Source: Nostoc sp. TCL240-02 (GTDB lineage Bacteria > Cyanobacteriota > Cyanobacteriia > Cyanobacteriales > Nostocaceae). Taken from it: DNA of 64,000 nucleotides. Location of the stretch: positions 1,302,501 to 1,366,500 of the forward strand of contig NZ_CP040094.1 in the NCBI RefSeq assembly GCF_013343235.1. The letters run 5' to 3'. The stretch's first letter is position 1. The number at the start of each line of letters is the position of its first letter. The position numbers and the translations under genes are program-made. Positions 28,533-37,375 of the stretch are shown here, one piece after another. A model generated the notes under the pieces. That model was not told the origin of the DNA and ran no database searches. It was given only the letters and a program-made list of their open reading frames with translations.

Positions 28533-28629
28533 GCGACCCGGAGACTACGCCTATTACAAGCCTCCCGTGTTGCTGCTACCTTCCGGTTCTGACAAGATTT
28601 GGGTGTTGCAATCGCATAGATCCAGGTCT
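28533..28629 (-). ncRNA. ffs: Signal recognition particle 4.5S RNA
   Basis: Read on the minus strand the sequence has the universal domain IV core GTCAGAACCGGAAGG followed by TAGCAGC, with the GGAA tetraloop and the two internal loops that bind Ffh. Outer stems pair consistently: GACCTGGA with TCCGGGTC, CTATGC with GCGTAG, and ATTGCAA with TTGTAAT. Together they give a single long hairpin of about 97 nt, the usual bacterial small form. A TATGCT box at 28636-28641 lies about seven bases before the inferred 5' end. The RNA guides co-translational insertion of membrane proteins. Ends are estimated from the pairing. Confidence 0.93.
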
Positions 28630-28665
28630 TCTAAAAGCATAACATGAAAAACCAGTAAGTGTGTG

Positions 28666-28932
28666 TTATTCCATAACAATTCGCCATTCGTAAAGTTGAT
28701 ATTTGACACAGCCGTGTTTTACCAACGGGTCATCAGCGACAATTGCTTCTGCTTCCTCCTTAGAGGCTGCCTCAAACAGCAACATTCCGCCTCTTTGTTC
28801 TGCCCAATAGCCCGTTCGTGCTTTGTGTCCTTTAGCAATCAAGTCCTGGATGTAGGCTTTGTGAGCAGGTACATATTGGTCAAAGGTAGGTTTATCGACT
28901 TTCCCTTCTTCAATTTTGACAAACCACGGCAT
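28666..28932 (-). CDS. YciI-like protein
   Basis: An 88-residue single-domain protein of the YCII family, a ferredoxin-like alpha/beta fold related to dimeric alpha-beta-barrel enzymes. Recognisable parts are MPWFVKIEEGK, the His-containing helix VPAHKAYIQDL, and the segment AIVADDPLVKHG with YQLYEWRI. The conserved His and Asp line a possible active site, but members rarely have a known reaction. It begins just upstream of the 4.5S RNA gene and may share its neighbourhood by chance. Confidence 0.88.
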   Translation of the reverse strand: MPWFVKIEEGKVDKPTFDQYVPAHKAYIQDLIAKGHKARTGYWAEQRGGMLLFEAASKEEAEAIVADDPLVKHGCVKYQLYEWRIVME

Positions 28933-29036
28933 TTACTTGCGACCTCTCGTAATAATTTTGGATTTTGGATTGGGAATAATCAAAGCTCCCGAAGGCAAGC
29001 GATCGCAATCACAACATTACTGATAAAATTTCTAGA

Positions 29037-29975
29037 ATGCGAGAACTTTACCCAGCGATCGAGCCTTACCTAGAAGGTAGTTTACAGGTTTCCGACCTAC
29101 ATACCATTCATTTTGAAGAGTCAGGAAACCTCCAAGGTCAACCCATCGTTTTGCTACACGGTGGGCCTGGTGGTGGATGTCCACCTTTTTATCGGCAATA
29201 TTTCCACCCAGAAAAATGGCGGATAGTGATGTTTGACCAGCGTGGTTGTGGTCAAAGTACGCCCCATGCTGAGTTACGAGAAAACACCACTTGGGATTTA
29301 GTCAATGATATCGAAAAACTGCGCCAACATTTAGGTATAGAAAAGTGGGCAGTTTTCGGTGGTAGCTGGGGTAGCACTTTATCATTAGCCTACAGCCAAA
29401 GCCATTCTTCTCGCTGCACAGCATTAATTCTTCGTGGTATTTTTATGCTGAGGCAAAAAGAGTTGCGATGGTTTTACCAAGAGGGTGCTAGCTATATTTT
29501 TCCTGATGCTTGGGAAGAATATCTCAAACCAATTGCGATCGCAGAACGTGATGATATGATCGCAGCATATTACAAACGCTTGACCAGTCCCGATTTAGAA
29601 ATTCAATTAGCAGCGGCGCGTGCTTGGTCAATTTGGGAAGCTAGTACCAGTAGACTTTTTTTAGACCCAGAACTCATGCAAAAGTTTGGCGAGAGCGAAT
29701 TTGCTTCAGCTTTCGCACGCATTGAATGCCATTACTTTATGAATAAGGGCTTTCTTGAAACAGAAGATCAATTACTCTTAAATGTAGACCGTATCCGCCA
29801 TATTCCGGCTGTAATTGTTCAGGGACGCTATGATGTAGTCTGCCCAATGATATCAGCTTGGGAATTACATCGAGCTTGGCCAGAAGCGGAATTTATAGTG
29901 GTTCCTGATGCTGGGCATTCGATGAGCGAACCAGGAATTCGTAGTGCTTTGATTGAAGCAACAGATAATATTTAA
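29037..29975 (+). CDS. pip: Proline iminopeptidase
   Basis: A 312-residue alpha/beta-hydrolase of peptidase family S33 that removes N-terminal proline from peptides in the cytoplasm. The oxyanion-hole motif HGGPGGG, the DQRGCGQS segment and the nucleophile elbow GGSWGS are present; the acid Asp is in QGRYDVVCP and the catalytic His in DAGHSMSE. The length matches the family. No signal peptide. ATG start is at the conserved MRELYP beginning. It stands alone on the plus strand. Confidence 0.95.
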   Translation: MRELYPAIEPYLEGSLQVSDLHTIHFEESGNLQGQPIVLLHGGPGGGCPPFYRQYFHPEKWRIVMFDQRGCGQSTPHAELRENTTWDLVNDIEKLRQHLGIEKWAVFGGSWGSTLSLAYSQSHSSRCTALILRGIFMLRQKELRWFYQEGASYIFPDAWEEYLKPIAIAERDDMIAAYYKRLTSPDLEIQLAAARAWSIWEASTSRLFLDPELMQKFGESEFASAFARIECHYFMNKGFLETEDQLLLNVDRIRHIPAVIVQGRYDVVCPMISAWELHRAWPEAEFIVVPDAGHSMSEPGIRSALIEATDNI

Positions 29976-30126
29976 TTCGGTTGAATACTGAGCTTGTAGA
30001 ACAGAGAAGTTCCCCAAAAAAAGGGGATGTAAGACCAAACCCTCAACAAAGCAATCCCTTGTGAAATGGGAAACTTACACTATATATAAAGCATCAGTGT
30101 AAGTAGTTCACTACAAAAAAAGAGAT

Positions 30127-30759
30127 ATGCGAATTCTAATTATGGAAAGCAGTATGTTGTTGCTCCTGACTGCGGTGACAACAGGCTGTGTCAGTTCTCC
30201 CTCTGTTACAAAACAGCCACAAGCCTTACCAGCAATCACTGAACAGCCGACGAAGGCAACTGTGTTGACCTCAAAACCTACACCAACTGCAAAAACTACA
30301 GACAGTTCTACCCCTGAACCCACTATTTCTAAAAATCCGACGCGCTGTGAAACTAGCCAATTGTCAGTACGCCGAGTCTCCGAAGATGCTGGCGTTGGGA
30401 ATGTTGCCCTCACCTACGCCTTCACCAATAACGCCTCATCTCCTTGCACCCTCTACGGTTATCCGGGATTGGCACTACTGGATGCAAAAGATCAACCTTT
30501 GCAAGGAATTAAAGTTATTCGCTCCAAAGACACTTATTTTTCGAGTCAGCAACCTCGACAACAAGTAACTCTAGCTCCTGGAAAACAAGCCTCATTTCAA
30601 GTAGCATATAATCACATTAGTTCGCCCCAGGAAAACTGCCCAATTTCTAATAAGATTGAAATCACGCCTCCGAATGCTTACCAGCACCTTACCGTCACAG
30701 AAGAAATCAAGCCTTGTACAGGCAAAGTCAGAGTGACCCCAGTACAAGCAGTCTTGTAA
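30127..30759 (+). CDS. DUF4232-type lipoprotein
   Basis: A 210-residue predicted lipoprotein. The signal peptide ends in the lipobox TTGC with Cys at residue 21. A Pro/Thr/Ser-rich linker covers about residues 25-75. The C-terminal domain (about 78-205) has the DUF4232 layout: SQLSVRR, LTYAFTNNASSPCTLYGYPG, and a paired Cys near CPISNK and PCTGK, suggesting disulphides in an Ig-like fold. Role unknown; such domains are common in secreted bacterial proteins. A second ATG at codon 6 is also possible. Confidence 0.8.
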   Translation: MRILIMESSMLLLLTAVTTGCVSSPSVTKQPQALPAITEQPTKATVLTSKPTPTAKTTDSSTPEPTISKNPTRCETSQLSVRRVSEDAGVGNVALTYAFTNNASSPCTLYGYPGLALLDAKDQPLQGIKVIRSKDTYFSSQQPRQQVTLAPGKQASFQVAYNHISSPQENCPISNKIEITPPNAYQHLTVTEEIKPCTGKVRVTPVQAVL

Positions 30760-30856
30760 ATTTATGTAATTTACTAAAAAATCTAAAAATAGCATAAATT
30801 TGATTAGAGCTTCTGATAAGTCCAGTATTGTACTGTTCAAAAAGGTTAAGGATTTT

Positions 30857-31648
30857 ATGCTAGGAATTGATGTTGCCGATCAAGATGGCAGAGTAGATTG
30901 GACGGCTGTAAAAAACTCTGGTAAAACCTTTGCGTTTGTCAAAGCCACAGAAGGAGTTAGTATTAAAGACTCTGCTTTTGCTCATCACTGGCAAACTATG
31001 AAAACGGTTGGTATTATTCGGGGTGCTTATCATTTCTTTCATCCCCATACATCTGACCCGGTTCAGCAAGCACAGGAATTCTTAAAAACGTTGGGGAAAT
31101 TAGAACCAGGAGACTTACCACCAGTTCTGGATGTAGAGGTAACTGACAAAGTAAATAGCCAAGCTGTAATTAGTGCAGCTAAACTGTGGTTAGCAGAGGT
31201 GGAAAAAGCCCTTTTACAACAAACGAAAAAAGCAATTAAACCAATTATTTATACTTTCCCTAGTTTCTGGCAAGAACTTGACAATCCATCCGATTTTGCG
31301 AGTTATCCGTTATGGATTGCCCACTACGGAACTCAGAACCCAAGTATTCCTGGCGCTTGGCAGGGGCAATACCTAATCCATCAATATGAAGGTGATATCT
31401 CTGGTGTAGCTGGTGTTAGTGGTCGAGCCGATTTGAATAGATTTAATGGTTTACAGCTAGGAGATTCTGGGCTAAGGGTCAAACAATTACAACAGCAATT
31501 AAAAGATATTGGATTATATAATGATGCCATTGATGGGAAATTTTCTGAGTCAGTTAAGAATGCAATTGTTAGTTTCCAAACATCTAAGAAATTGCAAGCT
31601 GATGGGATTGTCGGTATAAAAACTTGGGTAGCTTTACTGTGGATTTAG
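30857..31648 (+). CDS. GH25 muramidase with C-terminal peptidoglycan-binding domain
   Basis: A 263-residue protein. The glycoside hydrolase family 25 domain spans about 1-190: Asp in GIDVADQDG, Glu in VKATEGVS and the DxE pair in PVLDVEV, which are the residues that cleave the N-acetylmuramic acid-N-acetylglucosamine bond. A linker leads to a peptidoglycan-binding domain (about 200-262) with GDSGLRVKQLQQQL and the repeat-like FQTSKKLQADGIVG. ATG at 30857 is preceded by an AAGG stretch. No signal peptide is visible, which is typical of phage endolysins but also of some cell enzymes. No phage genes are near. Confidence 0.9.
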   Translation: MLGIDVADQDGRVDWTAVKNSGKTFAFVKATEGVSIKDSAFAHHWQTMKTVGIIRGAYHFFHPHTSDPVQQAQEFLKTLGKLEPGDLPPVLDVEVTDKVNSQAVISAAKLWLAEVEKALLQQTKKAIKPIIYTFPSFWQELDNPSDFASYPLWIAHYGTQNPSIPGAWQGQYLIHQYEGDISGVAGVSGRADLNRFNGLQLGDSGLRVKQLQQQLKDIGLYNDAIDGKFSESVKNAIVSFQTSKKLQADGIVGIKTWVALLWI

Positions 31649-32032
31649 AATGGATAAGCTTACTCAATAAATAGACCCATGCTCACTATCAAATTGATGT
31701 AAAGATAAGTGATTCTTTGTGTCTCAATATTTACTTCTTTTGATTAGCAAGCCCAGTTGTTTTAAATATGTAGCTACTTATTGAAAGTCGCTTATGTTGC
31801 TTCGATGACTTCTCAATAAGTAGCTAGGCGTAAATAAATTAAAGTTTATAGTGAGTTAGCGCAGTCTTCTCCTAAAGGGAGAGGCTAGCGCCAAGGAGTT
31901 TCCCCCATGAGCGACTAACGAACCCGGAGGGTAAGGACTTTAGTCCTAGTAAAACTTTCTATTAACGATGAATTGCTGATTACGAACTAGGCTTTTTGGC
32001 GTAATTTAATTATACTTATTTAATATGTATTT
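31649..32032. other. Intergenic region with palindromic repeats
   Basis: About 380 bases between convergent genes. It contains a GC-rich palindrome-like segment (TCTCCTAAAGGGAGAGGCTA, about 31869-31888) and the perfect palindrome AGGACTTTAGTCCT near 31936-31949, both of types scattered in Nostoc genomes. No gene is seen. Confidence 0.45.
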
Positions 32033-32482
32033 CTATATATGACTAGTATCTTGAAATGCACAAAAGTGAGATTTAACCTGGAAAAAACCTTTAATGATTC
32101 GTTTGAGTGAACTAAACTTAACCCACCTGATAGCTGTAGCCACTTCTACCCACTGCCGTTTTCTTTTACTTGCTTCTGGATAATCTTCACTCAGCATCTC
32201 AACTGGTAACAAATACATCTTGACACGATAACTTTTACCTCCTTTGCGGTACTTGTAAGTGCCCAGTTCATTAGTGTCTACCTGCCCAATCACCCCTGCT
32301 TCTTCCCAAGCTTCTTTGGCAGCTGAAGCGGGCGGACTCATGCCATTAGGAATATCTCCTTTTGGAATCACCCAGTGTTGAAAGTTACGGGTCGTGATTA
32401 GCAAGATTTCAACTTTGCCATTGTTCACTCTATAAGGAATCGCCCCAGACTGTTTAAACACTTTGCTGACTTTTCGACTCAT
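32033..32482 (-). CDS. Nudix hydrolase, DIPP-like
   Basis: A 149-residue cytosolic protein of the Nudix fold. The Nudix box is recognisable but not perfect: the glycine-rich part PKGDIPNGMSPP and the AKEAWEEAGV helix are present, with Met in place of the first conserved Glu and Lys in place of Arg. The metal-binding EExG core is intact. The start MSRKVSKVFKQSGAIPYR and the overall layout resemble diphosphoinositol-polyphosphate and diadenosine-polyphosphate hydrolases. Substrate unknown. The altered box may lower activity. Monocistronic. Confidence 0.85.
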   Translation of the reverse strand: MSRKVSKVFKQSGAIPYRVNNGKVEILLITTRNFQHWVIPKGDIPNGMSPPASAAKEAWEEAGVIGQVDTNELGTYKYRKGGKSYRVKMYLLPVEMLSEDYPEASKRKRQWVEVATAIRWVKFSSLKRIIKGFFQVKSHFCAFQDTSHI

Positions 32483-33051
32483 GTAATTTGCATCCTGTAC
32501 GGTTTAGCTTTTTTGTATAATGATTATTTCAAAAAGTCTAACGCTGATACCGGATAAGTTTTGGTTAAATTTAGGTTAGGATGAGGTTAAAGAATTTTAT
32601 TATCCATAAAAGTTAATTATTAAAAGTTTTTTATTAATCTTGTCATCTTGTTTGTGGGCAAGAATACATCAAACTATGTTAAGGAATATAAAATCAAGTA
32701 AATTGGCTCGTAGTAAGCAGCTCTAGCCCTGAATACAAACCTTTTATTCATGCCCACTTATTTAAGTCTGCCGCTGAGACCAGAGGCGGAGCCTTCTAGT
32801 TGCATTCACAGTTAGAACTGGGAAGGAGATTATGAAGTTTTAAAAGGGTTGGGTTGAAGTTTAGCTAGATGAAAAATGTTTTGTACATACCACGTTTTGC
32901 ATCTATATAAGAATTGCAATATCTATGGACTTAATTAATATAAAGTCAACTCACTTAAAAAGTGTACTCCTGATGGCTAATTGACAAATGCAGCCCTCTT
33001 ATAAATATCACATCTTCTGGCATTAAACCAGAGGATATACCACCAATGTAA
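32483..33051. other. Intergenic region with paired hairpins
   Basis: About 570 bases. Two adjacent stems are visible at 32770-32785 (GCCGC...GCGG) and 32792-32826 (CCTTCTAGTT...AACTGGGAAGG). No gene is seen. The hairpins may be part of a small RNA or another repeat; the strand is not determined. Confidence 0.35.
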
Positions 33052-34023
33052 TTAAGTTGACTTTTTCAGATTTTGGTAGATATACAGCGAAGATATTGCA
33101 TTTAAATCTACTTCTTTCTGCTCATCTTGATTTTCATTAGTATTTTTAAATAAAACTGTAAACGCACCAGCACCTAATCTATCTTGAGGAAACATCCGAT
33201 AACAAGGTATTGTAGTTAAATGCGACTGATATTTAGTTAAATTACTAATTTCCATCGCCTGAAACTGGGGAAAGCGTTCCAAAAACCATTCGCAAACTTG
33301 CTCATTTTCTTCGGGTGAATATGTGCAAGTCATATAAGCTAAATAGCCTTGTGGTGAAACAAGTTTAGCAGAGTTAGCTATAATTCGCTTTTGCCGATTT
33401 GCACTTTTGTTAATAGCAATTGGGTGAAAACATCCGGGTGCTTTTTCACCTTTAGCCAGTAAAGACTGTCCAGTACAAGGAGCATCTACTATTACTAGGT
33501 TGCTAAAGCAGGGAAACATTTCGGCAAAGATACTCGAATCTCTATTAACTACTGCACTAGAAGTAATTTGGCAACGTTTCAAATTAGAAATTAGCATTCC
33601 TAAACGTTTACCAATTACTTCATTACTGATGAGTAATTCCGGTTTCAAAGCTTTCCAAGCGAAGATACTTTTGCCTCCTGGTGCGGCACACATATCAAAA
33701 ACTAAACGCACTGACTGAGGAATTGCTAACAAAGTAGTAGCTGCAAATATCGAAGAGAAATCTAAACAATAGAAATATCCTTGTTGATGTAAGGGATGCT
33801 GACCGGGTTTTTCTCCCAAGCATAAACGGTCAGTAAATTGTGGTTGCCAATAGGTTGGTGTTTCCACTGCTAAAGGTGAAAAATCTAGCTTTTCTTTACA
33901 CCAAAGAATACTGGGTGAAAAAGGCTGAGGATTCATTAAAGCCTCAATAAATTTTTCTTGTTCATCTAGATTAGCGAACAAACGCCGTGAGACTTTAAGT
34001 AATAAATTAGAAGGTTTTTCCAT
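33052..34023 (-). CDS. RsmB/NOP-family RNA (cytosine-C5) methyltransferase
   Basis: A 323-residue S-adenosylmethionine-dependent enzyme that methylates cytosine C5 in RNA. SAM-binding motif I reads FDMCAAPGGKSIFAW; motif IV DAPCTGQSLL and motif VI TCTYSPEENE supply the two cysteines used in catalysis. The N-terminal 80 residues lack the NusB-like domain of true RsmB, and there is no clear PUA domain at the end, so the target could be rRNA or tRNA. Alone on the minus strand, opposite the DUF2157 gene. Confidence 0.88.
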   Translation of the reverse strand: MEKPSNLLLKVSRRLFANLDEQEKFIEALMNPQPFSPSILWCKEKLDFSPLAVETPTYWQPQFTDRLCLGEKPGQHPLHQQGYFYCLDFSSIFAATTLLAIPQSVRLVFDMCAAPGGKSIFAWKALKPELLISNEVIGKRLGMLISNLKRCQITSSAVVNRDSSIFAEMFPCFSNLVIVDAPCTGQSLLAKGEKAPGCFHPIAINKSANRQKRIIANSAKLVSPQGYLAYMTCTYSPEENEQVCEWFLERFPQFQAMEISNLTKYQSHLTTIPCYRMFPQDRLGAGAFTVLFKNTNENQDEQKEVDLNAISSLYIYQNLKKST

Positions 34024-34251
34024 CTGGATATATAAATAATAAAATTTTTCACAAATCAGAGTGGAGATGCAATTGTGTGGAAATCAATATGAAAGATGAC
34101 GCTTCTTAATTACGAATTAGGTTGTATCAAAATCCAAATCAAACTGTTACACAAGAACAATGTAATCAAGCCTTTTGGCTTCATACTCAAAATATAATGA
34201 CCGCCATTCAGAACGCAATGGCCAAGCTACCCCACTGCACCGGAGAAGGTC

Positions 34252-35667
34252 ATGTTCTTAGATAGTTTTCCGCAAAAGTTACGCAAAGAAGCACAACTAT
34301 GGAGGGATGAAGGATTAATTAGTTCTTCGCTGTATGAGCAAATAGCAGAACGTTATCAATTTAAAAACCTGGAAGCTGCTGTACGCGATCGCAATAAAGC
34401 GATCGCGATCGCTGTAGGCAGCATCCTTCTGTGCTTAGGCATAATTACTTTTGTATCAGGAAACTGGCAAGGAGGTTCGCGGGAAGTCAAATTTATTCTG
34501 ATGATGAGTTTGTTTTTTGCGATCGCGATTACCGGTTTTTACAATTGGATAACACCTGAAGGGAAGAAGCCGCAAAAAAGTAAACGCTTACTGGGAGAAG
34601 GATTGCTCATTTTAAGCGCCTTCATTTTCGGCGCAAATATACTGCTGATGGCCCAGATGTTCAATATCGCCGGTTCAACTTCCCAACTTTTTCTCGCCTG
34701 GGGATTGGGTGTTGTGGTGATGGCCTTCAGTTTGTGCATAAATTCTTTAGGAATTCTGTCAATTATCCTCGTGGAAATCGGGTATTGGACGGGATTAGAA
34801 GACTTATGGTACGCAACAGGAGAGTTAACTTGGTCGCGGTTAGTGGTGCAACATTTGCCTTTGTTGGCATGGCTGGTGTTTGTCCCCTTAGCCTACTTCT
34901 GCCGATCACGCTGGATTTTTGGTCTAGCAGCCTTTGTTTTCGCTAGTTCCTTACAAGCTAACCTTAATCCTCTGCCACTGCTGAATTATGCTGATATAGC
35001 GCCTTGGGTGGCATCTTTTGCTTTTGCACTCCCACCTGCATTATTCTGGAGTTATGATGATCTGCTGTTTCCAACCATAAATTACAGATTGTTTCAATCT
35101 CTGGCCCGTAATTTGGCGTTGGTTAGCTTTGGTGGTGTGTTTTATGTTCTGTCTTTTCGTTGGGTTTGGGAATCTCAAAATTATGGTTATAATCAGCCAA
35201 CGAACTTGACAAACTTATTCCAGTCTCTGCCGATCATCGATTTGGGGATTCTCAGTGGCTTGGCGGTATTGCAATGGTTATTTCTACTTCGTCAAAGAAA
35301 TAATCCTCCGCGCCGCGAAGTGATTTTCACAACTGCTGTTATTGGTACTTTTCTTGCCTTTATTGCCATAGTACCTTTTTGGCATCAAACTATCAGTCGG
35401 ATTGATGAACTTGGTGTTTTTATTTTCAATGTACTTCTAGCAACATTAGCATGGGGACTAATTCAAGAAGGATTGAAATTAAGCAACAGAAGTTCCTTTT
35501 GGGGTGGTATGTTGTTAGTGACACTGCAAATTATCAGTCGCGTGCAAGAGTACGACACCGACTTACTTTTCAAGTCTCTAGTCTTTATCTTGTGCGGTTC
35601 CGCTTTAATTAGCGCTGGACTCTGGTTTGAACGCCGTTTACCTGGTGGTAGTGCAAGTAAAAAGTAG
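34252..35667 (+). CDS. DUF2157 multi-pass membrane protein
   Basis: A 471-residue inner-membrane protein. Residues 1-50 are soluble and helical (FPQKLRKEAQLWRDEGLI), the typical DUF2157 start, followed by about 10-12 transmembrane helices. No catalytic motif is visible. In many bacteria DUF2157 proteins are encoded next to GDYXXLXY-domain proteins, and that arrangement is seen here (gap about 190 bases). Function unknown; the pair is presumed to act together in the membrane. The ATG has a strong upstream GGAGAAGG. Confidence 0.85.
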   Translation: MFLDSFPQKLRKEAQLWRDEGLISSSLYEQIAERYQFKNLEAAVRDRNKAIAIAVGSILLCLGIITFVSGNWQGGSREVKFILMMSLFFAIAITGFYNWITPEGKKPQKSKRLLGEGLLILSAFIFGANILLMAQMFNIAGSTSQLFLAWGLGVVVMAFSLCINSLGILSIILVEIGYWTGLEDLWYATGELTWSRLVVQHLPLLAWLVFVPLAYFCRSRWIFGLAAFVFASSLQANLNPLPLLNYADIAPWVASFAFALPPALFWSYDDLLFPTINYRLFQSLARNLALVSFGGVFYVLSFRWVWESQNYGYNQPTNLTNLFQSLPIIDLGILSGLAVLQWLFLLRQRNNPPRREVIFTTAVIGTFLAFIAIVPFWHQTISRIDELGVFIFNVLLATLAWGLIQEGLKLSNRSSFWGGMLLVTLQIISRVQEYDTDLLFKSLVFILCGSALISAGLWFERRLPGGSASKK

Positions 35668-35704
35668 TACAAATTCAGAATGGGCTAAACGCTCCACAAC
35701 GCTA

Positions 35705-35737
35705 ACAGAATTCAGAATTCAGAATTCAGAATTCAGG
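35705..35737. repeat. Heptanucleotide tandem repeat (AATTCAG)
   Basis: Four or so copies of the seven-base unit CAGAATT run in tandem. This is the short tandemly repeated repetitive (STRR) class described in heterocystous cyanobacteria. It sits between the DUF2157 and GDYXXLXY-like genes. Confidence 0.8.
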
Positions 35738-35857
35738 ATTTTCCCCATCATCAACATCTCTATCTCTGTGCATCAAAATTTTTAAAGTTTCTCTGCGTTA
35801 GTCCTAATCTCGTTACTTTTGACCTCCTCAATTCCTCTGCTTTTTAGGACTACGCTC

Positions 35858-36568
35858 ATGACTAATAGTTCTTCTGAATCTAAAAATAAAACCTTGTCTC
35901 CCGAAGCCGAGTTTTCCAGTAAGGTGACTTTTCGGGATTACTTGATTGCTACTGAACAAAAATCGAATAAGCCCTTACCTTTTTGGCGGTTACTAGCTCC
36001 CCTGGCGCTGCAAACAGGGTTAATTATGGCAGTACCAGCCCAAGCCGTTTATACAGATGTGACAGGTAAAACGGTGATTTTGCAAACCGTACCTGTAGAC
36101 CCAAACAATGTACTAGACGGTAATACCTTAGCGTTAGATTACAACATATCCCGTCCCGCAAATTTGAGGAGATTACCTGGTTGGCAAACAATAGTCAGCA
36201 AAGGTCGTGGAAGCGGCAGAAGATTGCCTGAAGGAACCAATATCTACGTGACTTTGCAAGAGCAAATATCTTATGGTAATGGTGTTCCTAGAGCTTGGAG
36301 ACCGTTACGAGTCAGTAGCGATCGCCCAACATCTCTAAGAGCCAATCAGGTGGCCTTAAAAGGTGTTTATCAGGATGGTTCCGTTAACTACGGCTTGGAA
36401 ACCTATTACATCCCAGAAAACCAACGCCAGCAGATTAGCAACGATTTGCGAACCCAACGCGCCCGCAGAGGACAAGTACCCCCCATTGTGGTGAAGGCGA
36501 AAGTAGATCCACAGGGTAAAGCAGTTCCAGTTAGTATGTGGGTACGCGATCGCAACTATCGCTTTTAA
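35858..36568 (+). CDS. GDYXXLXY-type protein, partner of DUF2157
   Basis: A 236-residue protein from ATG 35858, which has TTAGGAC about 8-10 bases upstream; a TTG 39 bases earlier is less likely. One transmembrane helix lies near residues 57-72 (APLALQTGLIMAVPAQA). The conserved motif is GNTLALDYNIS, a variant of GDYxxLxY with Asn in place of Asp. The C-terminal VVKAKVDPQGKAVPVSMWV is also typical. The domain is thought to be outside the membrane. The upstream gene encodes the DUF2157 membrane protein. Function unknown. Confidence 0.75.
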   Translation: MTNSSSESKNKTLSPEAEFSSKVTFRDYLIATEQKSNKPLPFWRLLAPLALQTGLIMAVPAQAVYTDVTGKTVILQTVPVDPNNVLDGNTLALDYNISRPANLRRLPGWQTIVSKGRGSGRRLPEGTNIYVTLQEQISYGNGVPRAWRPLRVSSDRPTSLRANQVALKGVYQDGSVNYGLETYYIPENQRQQISNDLRTQRARRGQVPPIVVKAKVDPQGKAVPVSMWVRDRNYRF

Positions 36569-36614
36569 GCTCTTAGGTAAAGTATGTAAACATGGAAAGT
36601 TTATTTCCAAAGTT

Positions 36615-36652
36615 CTGAGCGTCACCTGGTGGCGCTCAGAATTTTCTGTTTG
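36615..36652 (+). terminator. Terminator of the DUF2157/GDYXXLXY pair
   Basis: CTGAGCGTCACC and GGTGGCGCTCAG form a strong stem with one G-U pair (36615-36639), followed by AATTTTCTGTTTG. It lies 47 bases past the stop of the plus-strand gene. Confidence 0.75.
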
Positions 36653-36667
36653 TCATTAAACTTTTCC

Positions 36668-36715
36668 GAAAACCCTTGTACAGATGTAGCATTGCTACGC
36701 CTCTACAAGGGTTTT
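36668..36715. repeat. Palindromic intergenic repeat
   Basis: AAAACCCTTGTA and TACAAGGGTTTT are the arms of an inverted repeat with an inner GTAGC/GCTAC pair. It resembles dispersed Nostoc palindromes and lies between convergent genes. Confidence 0.55.
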
Positions 36716-36869
36716 GGATAAGGCATAATTAATTGCTGGGGACACTGACTACTAAGCTAATCGTCATTTAAATTGCATCATTTTCATGGTAATAAAAGCT
36801 GCAAAACCTCTCCCTTGCCCCCTACTCCCCTGCAATCTCAATGTGCAATCTTATTTGCTTAACAGATTA

Positions 36870-37295
36870 CTAAGGCACAATCAGCACTGGGCAAGGGGAA
36901 AGGTTAATCACGCGAGTTGTCACACTATCATCCGCTCCCTCTTCAGTCAAGCCTAGCCCCCGGCATCCCATGATAATTAAATCGGCCCCAATTTCATCAG
37001 CGACATCGCAGATAGTAAAAGCTGGTTTACCTTGCCTTTCTAGAATTTCGGATTGAATTCCTTGCCCAGAAAATAAAGATTGGGCATTTTCTAGCAGTTT
37101 TGCAACTACTTCTGGTGAGACCATCGGATCTGCACTAGGCGCATCTGGAGCATCTGGAGGCGGTTCTTCTACCACAGACAGCAGCACCAAACGACTGCCA
37201 TACTTTTTGACTACGTTGGTAACAACATCAGCAGCTTCCCGCGTTTCCCGGCTTTGATCGATAGGAAATAGTACTGTCTTAAATATCTCTGTCAC
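36870..37295 (-). CDS. Universal stress protein, UspA family
   Basis: A 141-residue cytosolic protein of the Usp alpha/beta fold that probably forms dimers. It begins with TVLFPIDQSRE, the usual first strand with conserved Asp, and ends with IIMGCRGLG and CPVLIVP. The nucleotide-binding GxxG-x9-G(S/T) motif is partly kept (GCRGLGLTEEGADDSVT), so ATP binding is uncertain. The family responds to stress. It is divergent from pgk, with an 80-base gap that must hold both promoters. Confidence 0.93.
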   Translation of the reverse strand: MTEIFKTVLFPIDQSRETREAADVVTNVVKKYGSRLVLLSVVEEPPPDAPDAPSADPMVSPEVVAKLLENAQSLFSGQGIQSEILERQGKPAFTICDVADEIGADLIIMGCRGLGLTEEGADDSVTTRVINLSPCPVLIVP

Positions 37296-37375
37296 TTGGG
37301 TACCCCTGACTCCGGTAAAATCTTGATGGTTCTACTTTCAAAACAATAACAAAAAGGCAATCAGGAGAGTTTGGT

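Noticed and set aside
28663..29073. 136-codon open frame on the plus strand
   Set aside because: It lies over the YciI-like gene on the other strand and has no protein-like motifs.
30011..30027. CCCC-A-rich-GGGG hairpin after pip
   Set aside because: The stem is only four pairs and has no T run, so I did not call it a terminator.
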